Below are positions 54,048-64,000 of a stretch of 64,000 nt of DNA, in pieces (position 1 is the stretch's first letter; every line of letters begins with the position of its first letter). This DNA comes from Entoloma clypeatum (taxonomy: Eukaryota; Basidiomycota; Agaricomycetes; Agaricales; Entolomataceae). The notes under the pieces were generated by a model. The model did not search any database, was not told the DNA's origin, and saw only the letters and a list, made by a program, of their open reading frames with translations. The stretch is taken from the NCBI GenBank assembly GCA_963565915.1, contig OY751488.1:1364001-1428000 (forward strand), written 5' to 3'. Made by a program: the position numbers and the translations under genes.

Positions 54048-54617
54048 CACTCGACTCGGACATTGCAGCTGTCGAAAAATCACGAAGTCGAATGTGACAA
54101 AGCATGACTCATCAGATTGGGAACAGACAATCATCATTCATGCAAACACACCATCATGGAGCACAAATATCATGACAACAGGGCAGGAGGTCTGTGTTAT
54201 TGTCATTGTCAATGATTTTCGCTGAATCACATCTAATTTTTAGACCATGGTGATGGAGACAGCAAGTCTCCCTTCTGCCGATCTGACCAATCTCAATGAT
54301 CACTGACATCTTTAGCCTCTCACTGCCTGTTTCCAGATGACTCCGGCAATGATCAGGGTGCCACTGGAATATGGCCAGGGCAAAGTCACGGCTATGATGT
54401 AGGTGCATGTTGGATGAGCCAATTGTGTCTGAATCTCAGTGTCAAAATACAGGCCCATGTTCGAACTGGTCATTGGATATCAACCAACCCTTCCACTTCC
54501 CAGGTAAGATCCTTCCCCGGCCTACTTTGATTCTGTAATTTGAGGTGTGCCTGACAAGATGGCCCACTATTATTCGACAACTTTGTTCCTGCTGCGGCAG
54601 ACCCAACCTCTACCACC

Positions 54618-55502
54618 TTGCCCCTCTTAGAGGACCGTGACGGCGAGGATGATTTAACAGCGCTACCGCAGAACCTCGCAGCAGCAGACCCAACCCCCAC
54701 CGCCTTGCCCCTCCGAGAGGACAGCGATCTGGAATATGTAGATGATCCTATGCTACACCACAACTGGCAGACTTGGGCATCATCCGAGCTCACATCCCAT
54801 CTTGCCTCCGGAGGGCCATTTGGTGCCAATACACTGTCTCAACAAGGTTACAGCAACATGAACAACGACCCTAGTCCAAGTCCACTGACTTTTTCAATGC
54901 TCCAGGCCCCCCCGCCATCCCAGTGAGTCCAGCCTGATTTGCCAGACTTTCCAAGTCAATATTGATGATCGTGTTTCACCGTAGTGTTTTATGCACCTGT
55001 TGTTCTGCAAGAATTTGTCTACCATACATGTGGAAGGAGGCTGCTGAGTTTTGACGCCGGGACGCAACAACAGCCTGAGAGCAGATGGAACGGTGGAGCA
55101 AACTGCATGCAATGTGCAAACCGTCATCATCCGAAGCCATTCGAAATTACTCCTGGCAACGCTACGACCAGCTCCTTGGCCATGGTAAGCCTGATTTTTC
55201 TTGAACATCAGACATCTGAGAGCACCTTATTCTCACAGATTGAAGCTCCTGCTGCCACTGGAAGCATGGAGAGCATCACAACCTCAAAACCTCAAGCATG
55301 GCAGATGGGATGGCCAAAGGGCAGCACCAGCAACAAACAGCCTAAGCTCATAACCTATGCGCAATTTGCCCGTGAGTGCAAACCGTCTATCACTAAAACT
55401 TGTTTTGAATTGCTGGCTGCCGTTGTGGTGGTTCAGGTAGGTTTGTTCAACAATACAGACAATTCTTGGCTCTGCCCTCAGATAAGTGGTCATCTTCCAT
55501 GA
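54618..55502 (+). other. Possible hypothetical gene, low support
   Basis: Two successive plus-strand frames, 54618-54926 (LPLLEDRDGEDDLTALPQNL ...) and 54984-55502 (containing QEFVYHTCGRRLLSFDAG and TYAQFARECKPSITKTCFEL), separated by a possible intron. No family recognised. The repeated PTPTALPLREDSDL-like words suggest an internal duplication. It could be chance frames. Confidence 0.25.
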
Positions 55503-55867
55503 AAAAATCCAGACTTAAAGTTGCCCTGGGCAGTGGTGGACAATTATTTCATAACCACTGCCTACATTACGAACGCACAGGCTGGGATCTTTAACATCAA
55601 AGATTGAGAGCACACAATGGGGTGCACGTTGGACCTTCACCATTTGCATGGTCATGTGCTGATTCAAGAGTTGCAAGCACTGTTCAGACAGTCAGAAATT
55701 TGGCCCATGACCCCCATGTTCAAGATGTCAATCCGCGCTGCCATTTTGCAATCTGTATTGTGAGTGGGACCACATCTCAAGGCTATTTCCATCCCTGATA
55801 CTTATTCAAAATAGTGATTCTGGAGATACTTCGAGCAGAGTGAATGTCGCTTGTCAGTGATGATGAC

Positions 55868-56433
55868 TGATGTTGATTTGGTTTGTTGTGGGAGGCGGTG
55901 CCAGCACCCTTCTCATAGTATGTACTAAGTAAGTATTGTCAATGAAACGCCGATGTTTGTGTCAGTGGAGTTTGAAATATGAACGCAACTTTGAACAACC
56001 ATTGACGACCACAGATACCTCTCATCTGCACCGTGAATGCACCGCCTTGCACTTTAATGAAGCCCTGCAAAACGCGCTCCCTCGCTGGCATTATGACGGT
56101 ATGCACTGTGTATAGGATCTGTTCTTGCACTTTGTTGGCCATGGTGTATGTATCTTTTTTATCTTTTATCAATTGGCAAATGAACCAACATGATCATTTG
56201 TACAGGTTTCATGATATGCATTTTTCCATTGTCCCCAAATGTCAGTAGGCTTGCAAGCCCATCCCTTTCCCACAGGAATCATAGAAATTCTTGGTGCATC
56301 CCATCATTGCCTTATCTTCAATTTGTCTGACCAACTCAAATCTTTTCACCCACAGGCAATATCCTGGTACAGCCTCTAATTCTGCTGGGTCTCTACAAGA
56401 TCGTCAATTAGCCGTCAGAGCTCCAATTGTCGA
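55868..56433. repeat. Inverted copy of 19830-20395
   Basis: Carries the minus-strand frame YTMANKVQEQILYTVHTVIM. Both ends of the match are abrupt. No target duplication was identified. Confidence 0.65.
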
Positions 56434-57396
56434 TCCATTTGCTTCATGACCAGCTCGTACGGCGCTGGTCCATCTTTTGGCTCTGTAGTTTGCTGGCCTG
56501 AGTTAAGCTGTGAGTAAGCAATCTTGTTGGTTTGGCATTGTCGACTGACCATAAGTTGAAAGTCGTCCACCTCCCACCATATCAATCCGGCGCATCTGGA
56601 AGGTGCCCTCGAGGTTGGGATTGATGAATAGTTTATCAATACAAACTTCAGGCATTTGTATCAGCTCGTCTTCCGAGACTGTCATCAAGCCTAGAATTAC
56701 TCACCTTCATATCTGCACCGGTGCAAGCGACAACCCACAAAAAGCTTCCTTTCCCTATCGGAGTACAGCAAGCATTCAACATAGCGCCGAGGCCTATCCT
56801 CCAGCAAACCGCACAGGCAGCGAGGCAAGCAGGAATGACAAGTCACTCGGTATACCGCCCATTCTTTGTACCCCAGATTGCACCTCCCCTCCCCCTGGGG
56901 CCTATGTTAGCAATGTAAGTAACCCCTCCGCGTTTCAATCTGCACAAACTCACCAGAACCAGACATGGATTCCTTGATATTCAGGATCCCAATGGGAGAC
57001 TGCTGGGTACCAGTCTTCATGAGCTGCCCTCTCCTTCAGCAACTCCAGGCATTTCGTTACAGAAACAAATGTGGCCTTTGTGGGAAGAATACTAGACATT
57101 GAGCAGTGGGAGAGCTTGGGAAACAGGCTGGTTTGGTCGACATTATCTGCGAGTGCCATCCTTTTAGCCCCAGCCCACCCATCTCCAACACGACGTAAGT
57201 GATACTGAATAAAGGGTCTGAGTCCCTTAACCTTGTTTAATGGTTTCAGTCCTTAATGTTTGGTCCCTTTAACTTCGTTAAAGGTCCATGACTGATTTTG
57301 TACATTCCCAGATAGCCCTGCGCATCGCAGTGTTACTTAAGGCTTTTTAAATTCTACTGTACCTTCATACATCTCCCCCTCGCTTGGGCCTTTGAT
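56434..57396. other. No firm gene
   Basis: A minus-strand stretch at 56700-56500 (SEDELIQMPEVCIDKLFINP, then GTFQMRRIDMVGG) looks protein-like but I cannot place it. Otherwise only short frames. Confidence 0.3.
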
Positions 57397-58400
57397 ATGA
57401 GCGCAAGCAGAACTGCGAAACGTCCCTTGGAAGACAATGCCCTTATGTTGGGCCCAAGAAAAAGGCCGTGCGGTTCTCAACTTGATTTTTTCACCTTAAA
57501 ACTCATTTTCTCTCTTAGATCGAAGACTGACCCATTCATTTACCATGGTCGACATTTCGGCCATACGATTCATGCCTTCTGTTGCATTCAAACACTTTTG
57601 GAGAAGGGTCTTATATGCAAGGATGCTCTATACAAGAAACCCAGCATGGTCCTATCTCCTGAGTAAGTTTGTTTCGCCGTGTCTGCTTTCACGATTTCTC
57701 ATCCCATCTCTCAACTCAGAGAAGCACAAGAACATAAGGTGTATCGACAGCTCCTCAACATGATACCTCATCTTGAAGCGCGGCTCATGGCTGAAGAAAG
57801 GTTGGACGAGGACCTCACACACATCGCCGAGCTAGTGAGTGCTTTCTGTGCACTGTAGAAAGACACAGCATCTCATGGGATCTATAGCTCCAGAAAGGGG
57901 CTTCTGGTTCCAGAGCTGATGACACAAAGGGATTAAAAGGTCCCATTTTGGACTGGATAACTCCGCAAGGAGAGGCCTTGAGGCCCACTTTGGCATGCAA
58001 CAACAAATCCAACCGGGGGTTCCAGCACCTGTTGACTGGGTCTCTGCTGTGCCCTACAGACTATCAGTGGAAGGATGCCGAGTGAGTTCATCTGATCTGA
58101 ACTGCTGCTCTATGGTTATGACACCCTTCAATGACAGTATACAACAACAATTAAAGTTGTCGGAGCTGACTGTTTCTGGCAACCAATGGCCCATTTTTAT
58201 CTATGAAGGGTATGAGTTCGATCCCGAAAGCCCATGGAAAGGACTCCTTCGCAGTGATCTGATGGTTATGGTGTGTTTATTCTCATCCTAAAGTCCTTAT
58301 TGTTTTCTTCATCTCCTGCTGCCAGGCTTTTAAGCACATCTTTACCTCTCCCAGTTCCGTTGACAAAGAACCCAAAGCAACGCACATTTGTAAGTGCTGA
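57397..58400 (+). CDS. Agaricomycete-specific multi-exon protein (DUF6698-like, from memory)
   Basis: Five exons: 57397-57662, 57720-57834, 57888-58081, 58138-58270 and 58326-58400. The four introns are 53-57 bases, all GT...AG, and every junction is in frame. The sum is 783 bases, 260 residues. Conserved-looking blocks: KTDPFIYHGRHFGHTIHAF, HKVYRQLLNMIPHLEARL, QKGASGSRADDTKGLKG, ILDWITPQGEALRPTLACN, GNQWPIFIYEGYEFDPESPW and AFKHIFTSPSSVDKEPKAT. It agrees with a family of unknown function that is numerous in agaricomycetes. The C-terminus ends early (THICKC) compared with what I remember of relatives, so it may be truncated. Confidence 0.65.
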
Positions 58401-58829
58401 GGTGCTTGATGTTTGATACCAACACCAACATTGATTATCCCTAATGGTATGTATGGTGTGATTCTCAAATGATGGATGTGTTTGTAAGTCTTGGGGTGGC
58501 TGGTGCATGTCATCAATCACGACAAAGGTTACATTACCAGACAGGATTTATAGACTACCCAAATCCTGTGCACAATTGTAAGTGCTGGAGTGCTTGATGC
58601 TTGATGCCAAGGTTACATGTAGTTATTTTCTCCTCTACAGATGCCACATGCTGAGACAACGGAATGCTCATAGCAGTCTTTTCAATGTGTTGAAATTAGC
58701 TTTGATCCATTCACTCACAAACCCTGAGGACTCTAATCTAACTATACAAAGGGGTTCATCATAATTACAGGTATTTTCCTTATTTTATTTCTTTCATGAC
58801 ATTCTAATTCTAGGTCTGCTGCTCACCAA
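58401..58829. other. Spacer with a short direct duplication
   Basis: TGTAAGTGCTGAGGTGCTTGATG (58388) recurs as TGTAAGTGCTGGAGTGCTTGATG (58577). No gene supported. Confidence 0.4.
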
Positions 58830-59330
58830 ATGCATGATGGCGCACTTCGCCGACTGCGTCATCTGACAAGAGCATCGGACCGGAGCTCTGTGCCATCAGA
58901 CCTGGGTACAGTTCTGAACCGAGTTCATGGCAGAGTTCACTCCAAAAAACAAGAACAAGATGCATGGCTTATTCTTGAGGGAGAAGCCTATTACCAAGAA
59001 AGTCGAGATGTGGAGGCTTACATTGATGACTTCAAAGATTATGTCAAAAAGGCTGGGTACAACAAAGGAACAAACATAGGCCTCAAGTTCTGACATGGGC
59101 TCCAATCCGACATCCAGTCCCAAATTGCTACACTAACTTTTGGACAACCCGCAGATGACAATCCATATGCTTGGTATGATATCCATGGTGGAATTCCCCG
59201 GTTATCTTGCATCTGCCAAGACCTGCAGTAACCCAGTTGAGAGAAAGGAGTGGAGTGCCTTATCCAAGAGCAAGTGTGCTGCATGGATTAGCACTGTGAA
59301 GGTAGTCATCAGAAATTCCTTGTTTTGATT
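58830..59330 (+). pseudogene. Ty3/gypsy gag fragment
   Basis: Capsid-like frame: YYQESRDVEAYIDDFKDYVK, AGYNKGTNIGLKF, a TGA in place of the expected Arg, then HGLQSDIQSQIATLTFGQPA and DDNPYAWYD. LTRs and pol are absent. Confidence 0.6.
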
Positions 59331-60715
59331 TTTGTCCTACTCAAGCCCTTTCAACAGTGCTTGGCCGATGTGTCTTATAATAACTTGCTCACCACTATAC
59401 TGAATTTAGAAGGCAGTCTACCTATCAACCTGAATTTATCGTACTATAATGGTAGGCGTCTCCTCGTAACCATAGTCTTTCACTCTCATTACTCATGTGA
59501 TTCTCAGACCTTGTCCTTTTACCCATGAATCTCATGTCCAAAGTAAGTGCCAGTGTCAATAATTTGATGAGGCGCATGGGTTTCAAGTAATTTATTTACA
59601 AGGTTTAAGCCATGGGCATTTTTTTTCCTTGGATTTGTCTCTATGTGCATGTTATTGAGACTGCGATGAAGAATAGTTGTGGTTACAAAGGATCAATGCC
59701 ATACTGGAACTGGACAAAAGACTCATGTCTGCATCTTGCGCACTCCCAACTGATGTTTGATGGTGACCTGATCTTCTAGATTCTGTGGACTTTTATAATT
59801 CCCCATTCTTCCAAAACTTTGATTCTCTTAGTGGGATTGGTGGCTGGGGAAATCCTGTGGCTGATTATGAGGTCCAAACAGGAGTGTTTGCTGGTCTCAA
59901 AGTAGCATATCCGTACCCTCACACTCTACACTGCAAATTCACTCTGAAGCCATGGGCTAACTGTGGAACTGAATTCAGCATCAACCCCAATAAAAAGGTC
60001 AATGATTTGCTTGCTTCTAGTGAGGTGGCAAGGCTACTCAGAAGCAATATTGGTGACTTCAAAGAATTCCAGAAGGATGTGGAAGGATCCCAAGTTGGTG
60101 TCTCGGCTCTCTCTCTTGAAGTGTCCACTGCAATCTTTGATAATGACATGTTTAGGGAATATATTTTAGTGTTTTGGAAATGTTTGGTGTGTAAGTTTCT
60201 TCATCAGCTTTTCGAGGTGCTGATCAAAATTGCTGTATGAATCACCTCACCAGTACAAATCTAGCTGGGCTGTGTAACATGTATTGTGCCTTGCAGGACT
60301 GTCCTATTGAGCGATGCAATAGTGTTTCCTCCTCTTATAGTCCAAATGGTCAGTGGGCTTTTGGGGTAATCTGGGCATGAAATACTCAACTGTTTTGCCC
60401 CAGACCTGGTATTCTACATGCATCATGGGGTAAGGCTCCCATAGACAATTATACAACCCTACAACAGTGAGACTTTCTTACGTACAAGTTTATTGACCTG
60501 ATTTGGGCCAAGTGGCAATATAGAAATTTCACATATGCAAACAAATATCCTATTGGATGGTCCACCAATGTCAAGGTTTGTGGGCTGTCATACTTGTCCT
60601 TTCAAGGCTAATAACTTCAACAGTTGGCTACATACCTGTAAGGGCGACCTTACAATCCAACAACTCCGAAGTGCTCTGAAGCAACTCCGACAATGGATGA
60701 CTTGCAAGGGAGATC

Positions 60716-61129
60716 TGTAAGGGCAACCTTACAATCCAAGACTCGAACTCAGATGCTTGCAAGGAAAATCCAAAGTTTAGATTGAGCAGTCCGATAAGTA
60801 ATACAACCCATACCTTGCAAGGAAAATCCAAAGAGAAAGCTCTAAGGATTCCCCTGCAAGCTAGTTGGATAAATAGTAAAGTGAGATATGAAATAAGAGA
60901 TAAAACGAGATATATGAATGATGAGCAATGATTGGGAGTAGGGATGGGGGATGAATGGAAACAAGATGAATGGTAACCTGCGATCCGACGTGTGGAGGAG
61001 TGGAGTCATTGGATGCGGAGCATCAGATAAGATGTCAGACATAGCGGATCCAATCAGAGGACATTGGAGATGGTGGAATAGAAAGAAAAGGAAAACAGAA
61101 AAGGAAATAGAAAAGTGGTTGCCTTTACA
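60716..61129 (-). mobile_element. Solo LTR of family D nested in a family D LTR (TSD AGATC)
   Basis: 414 bp, TGTAAGGGCAACC to GGTTGCCTTTACA, with a perfect duplication AGATC (60711-60715 and 61130-61134). Removing it restores the outer LTR segment GGGAGATCCAAAGG, which also occurs at 61187. Confidence 0.9.
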
Positions 61130-61399
61130 AGATCCAAAGGTTAAATTGAAGTTGACAACATACAATACAAGACACACCTTGCAAGGGAGATCCAAAGAGA
61201 AAGTTTTAAGGATTCCCCTGCAGGGCTGGGTAGCTATATAGACGATGAGAGTTGGAAATGTAAGTAGGAATGTTGAAATATGAGGATGATCAGGAGTAGA
61301 GATGGGAACACATGCCATGGTCATCGGAAGTGCATGCATGGTGATATCAATCATGTCCCGATGTGCACTCCGATGCGGAACACAGTCAGAGGTCGGAGG

Positions 61400-61690
61400 T
61401 GGTGGGGAGAAAGTAAAGTACGTAAAGTAAAGTAAATGAATAAGTAGTGAACACACCATCATTGATAATCCAATGCAGTCCGTGAGAGGTTCGATGTTGG
61501 AGGATTGGAATCATTGGAATTGGGTACAGGTGTGGAGGGTCCCAACTCCAATAGTTCAGAGCTCTGGTCCAATGACCTTCTTGTTGGATAACACAATTGG
61601 AAAAGTGTGCAGCACATCCATTCTTCATGAACCAACAGATCTTGGCATGGTTATCTGCAAACAGTGGGTGGAAAGTGCAGAGCACATTGG
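61400..61690 (-). pseudogene. Decayed gag fragment in the LTR complex
   Basis: Minus-strand frame with FADNHAKICWFMKNGCAAHF, related to the family D gag start at 18262-18333, followed by a hydrophobic decayed tail. Confidence 0.5.
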
Positions 61691-61889
61691 AAGGATCAGA
61701 TGGGTGCGGAGCATGTCAGACTTTGAGGAGGGCATCAGAGAGGTTGGGATTGAAGGGACCGAGAAGCTGTCTATTATCAGATGGGGGTTTGAATGCTAGA
61801 ACCTATGATTGGAGGTATGTCAGAGCAGTGTCGGAGGAGAGTCGGAGGATGCAGAAAGCGAAGGAAGTGCGGAGCATGTCCAGTTAGTG

Positions 61890-62200
61890 TTTCAAGGTTC
61901 GGTCTCAAGAACCTAGAACTGGACCGAAACTGGACTGTAATGAACCAGTTTTGAGACTGGACTGCGGAACACACTGCGGTTGGTATACCAACTGCAGGTG
62001 AAGACCGGTCTGAACCGGTCTTGGTTTCATTCTATCTGAGAAACAGAACCGGTATGACTGGTTTCACATGGTCTGGTTCAGTTTTTTTGAGATCATGTGA
62101 ACTGAAAAATCGGTCTCAGTCTCGGTCTCTAAATTCTGAGGGTCAAAAACTGGACCGAATTGGACCTTTAAACACTATGTCCAGTTTTGAGGAGGGAAAC
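61890..62200. repeat. Fold-back-rich segment with ACCGGTC/GACCGGT words
   Basis: Many short complementary words (GACTGGAC/GTCCAG, GAACCGGTCTTGG, AACCGGTATGACTGG) that could form hairpins. No coding potential. Confidence 0.45.
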
Positions 62201-62700
62201 CTTGATACTGTTGAGTGTTGAAGGGATCAGGATTGGAGGTGCAGAGAAGTCACTGATTGTTGGACAAGGGTCTGCATGTTGAAATGTATGATTAGAGATA
62301 TGTCGGAGTGGTGTCGGAGGAGGTCGGAGGAGTATCGGAGTGATGGGGGAATAATGTGAATTGGAAAAAAAGGAAAAAGGAAAACCACAGATCTTCAATC
62401 ATTAACCATTCTCTATTCATCCAGGGTCTTGCCCTTAATCATTCTCTATTTCCCTAGGGCCTTGCCCTTACAGTACCTTCTGATGAATGGTCTGTCTGGA
62501 CCAGTAACTGTTGGGGATGTATTCAGCATGACCAGAGATTATCTGTGTTATACTTACAAACATCAGCAAACCCTGATTTTTTCCATAGCCTGTCATAGCA
62601 CCCTGATCTAGCTGAGAGCACCCATAGCAACCCACTTTAGCTGACAGCAACACATAGTACCCATAGTGTCAACAGTATCACAGTGTGCCTAGACTGCTAG

Positions 62701-63258
62701 TGTTATGGCAATAGCCTACAACAACAAGTCCAAGGATCGGATCACGTGGGTTCAAACTGGTTCCACTACAAGTCCCTCAATAGGTCAACTTGGTCAAGGT
62801 CAATGAGTTCCTCAGAAGGACAACTTGGTTCAGTCTGAGCAGAGCTAAGTCCTCGCAAGGCACTTAGTTTGAGAGTGTTCGAGGATAAGACAAAGTAAGC
62901 GTTGTTTGCCTAGGTCAAGCTAAGAACCTCTACTCTAAGATTACAAGTCTTATATACATTATCCTATGGCTATAAATAAGTGGATGCTGCACAGGAGCTA
63001 AATAGGCCATTGGTTAGATAAATGTTTCAAGGGGGCTGTGGCATAAGAGTCAGAGATAAGACCTCAAGGCCACGAGTCAGAGATAACAAGTGAAAATGTG
63101 TCTACAAGGGGAATAGTCTGAGTCATTGTGAGTCATAGCACTGATAGAGGGGACACATGTCCCAGGGTCATCGGAGTTAAGTGAAACGGGGTTGAATAGG
63201 GATCGAGGATTGAGGGGTCATGTGAAGGTGTGTAGAAAGAGGGTGAAAAAGTGTAACA
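62701..63258 (-). mobile_element. Solo LTR of family A (TSD GCTAG)
   Basis: 558 bp, inverted, from TGTTATGGCAATAGCC to AAAGTGTAACA, flanked by a perfect duplication GCTAG (62696-62700 and 63259-63263). Confidence 0.92.
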
Positions 63259-63263
63259 GCTAG

Positions 63264-64000
63264 TTCTGTAGTGTTCATAGCACAATACCTCACAGAAACT
63301 TAGTTATATAGTTCCACGAAGTTCCATCACATTGGACATCAGTTGGAGTGTCAGGCAAGATGTATTATATTTATGCAAAATTACAATACAGCATAGTAAC
63401 GACATACCCTCTAAATACCCATCCAATGTTGCATCCCACCAGACCAAAACATGTCAATTTTATATACTCTGTGAGTGAAGATGTGCACCTGTTGCTTCAT
63501 GGAGCCTATCCCTCACTCCACTCAGACCCCTACCTCAAAGTAAGTTCACACCATGTTGACATGTCATCCTTTGCACTGACTTTTTTTAGACCCTCTTCAT
63601 TGAAGTTGCATCTGAACACCAGACTGTCCACCTCCACTATGGCTGGACTACCACCCCCATTTGTCCCTGCGACTGGTTCATGTCCACTTTTTTTAAACCT
63701 TGATGTGCAAGACTGACATGTGCTGTCCTTCTCATGGCTTGCATTGCTGCTGGCCTGTGGTATGGCTTGTATCCACCATCATCCTTTGAGTGTGTATCAC
63801 TGGTTTTGTTTTACCCACATCCCTTCCAAATCAAGCTGATATCTGTTTTTCCGCAGGCAAAACATGACATCTTTGTTTGATCACTTAAGTTAGACTGTAA
63901 AGATCAGAGACGGGTGATGATTAATTGTCTAACATGTAATACAAGAAATTAAACTAAGCAAGAGACTCAAGGTGCGTGACAATAGTAAATATGATGGGTG
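63264..64000. other. No supported gene
   Basis: One plus-strand frame of 122 codons without motifs; composition and context do not support it as a gene. Confidence 0.35.

Larger units (their letters stand above)
60637..62472 (-). mobile_element. Family D LTR complex inserted in the tyrosinase gene
   Basis: The left end TGTAAGGGCGACC and right end TTGCCCTTACA are flanked by ATACC (60632-60636) and GTACC (62473-62477), a duplication with one mismatch. The first part matches the LTR at 17452-17941, inverted. The rest includes a nested solo LTR, a gag fragment and TCGGAG-rich or CCGGTC-rich sequence whose origin is unclear. Confidence 0.7.
59618..62612 (+). pseudogene. Tyrosinase (polyphenol oxidase)-like gene, broken
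   Basis: Exon-like blocks: 59618-59770 (YVHVIETAMKNSCGYKGSMP, YWNWTKD), 59779-60180 (SPFFQNFDSLSGIGGWGNPV, YPYPHTLHC, then to MFREYI), 60376-60429 (LNCFAPDLVFYMHHG, a copper-B-type HH site), an in-frame 59-base intron, and 60489-60636 (FIDLIWAKWQYRNFTYANKY). A D-type LTR complex interrupts, and 62478-62612 continues (LLMNGLSGPVTVGDVFSMTR, DYLCYTY). With one target copy removed the frame joins across the LTR. Intact enzymes oxidise phenols with two copper ions. Here the usual WHR of the copper-A site reads WIC, two stops lie before the LTR, and at least one frame is shifted. The start is not found. Confidence 0.75.

Noticed and set aside
63348..63716. A 122-codon plus-strand frame near the right edge
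   Set aside because: No motif, no splice pattern, and amino-acid composition like random AT-rich sequence.

Overview
This window is a transposon graveyard from a filamentous fungus, most likely a basidiomycete of the Agaricomycetes. The evidence is introns of about 50-60 bases with GTAAG/GTGAG donors, a Plavaka-type transposase, a KOW/SPT5-like gene of the kind that is multi-copy in these fungi, a multi-exon gene of an agaricomycete-specific family, and a fungal tyrosinase relic. I found no rRNA or tRNA genes and no prokaryotic feature. Little of the window is ordinary host gene; most is LTR retrotransposon (Ty3/gypsy chromoviruses), in at least five families that I call A to E.

Layout: 1-3957, family A copy A1 (minus), leaving the window on the left and fused at 3957/3958 to a truncated family B copy, B1 (3958-8940, plus). 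9400-15098, family E relic, split by a hAT-type MITE (12724-13837). 15509-16061, solo LTR of A. 17452-18333, 5' LTR and gag start of family D. 18400-19120, degenerate tandem repeats. 20388-24937, a broken Plavaka transposase gene (minus) with a Tc1/mariner element at 21750-22961. 26880-29648, tandem and inverted repeats. 29649-41577, family B copy B2 with its target duplication ATGTT, split in its reverse transcriptase by family C (31980-39060). 42238-52540, a KOW/SPT5-like host gene (minus) split by family A copy A2 (42514-50145), whose 3' LTR holds a further solo LTR (48944-49643). 52349-53727, a 1.4-kb palindrome. 57397-58400, a five-exon gene that looks intact. 59618-62612, a tyrosinase pseudogene split by a D-type LTR complex (60637-62472). 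62701-63258, another solo LTR of A.

The most interesting object is element C. It has two 475-bp LTRs that look identical, a perfect 5-bp target duplication (TTACA), an intact gag, an intact pol with all catalytic residues, an A7 slippery site at the gag stop, and a second internal polypurine tract. Between pol and the 3' LTR, on the opposite strand, lies a spliced gene (32621-33584) for a 303-residue protein with a coiled coil and a perfect six-cysteine Zn(II)2Cys6 cluster that is split by a 52-base intron. This cluster class recognises CGG triplets, and each C LTR carries TCGGA about 20 times, all in one orientation. An element-encoded regulator of its own LTR is therefore a testable hypothesis.

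A second general feature is shared by families A, B, C and D. Two bases inside the 5' LTR there is a 10-12-base sequence exactly complementary to a site in the LTR 32-35 bases downstream of the TATA box. This is the architecture of Tf1-type self-priming, with no tRNA primer.

Most other copies are dead. Many of their stops look like CGA to TGA or TGG to TAG/TGA changes, which suggests cytosine deamination of methylated repeats. The reconstruction of nested insertions rests on target-site duplications and restored reading frames read directly from the sequence. Family names for host genes come from recognition of motifs without a database search.
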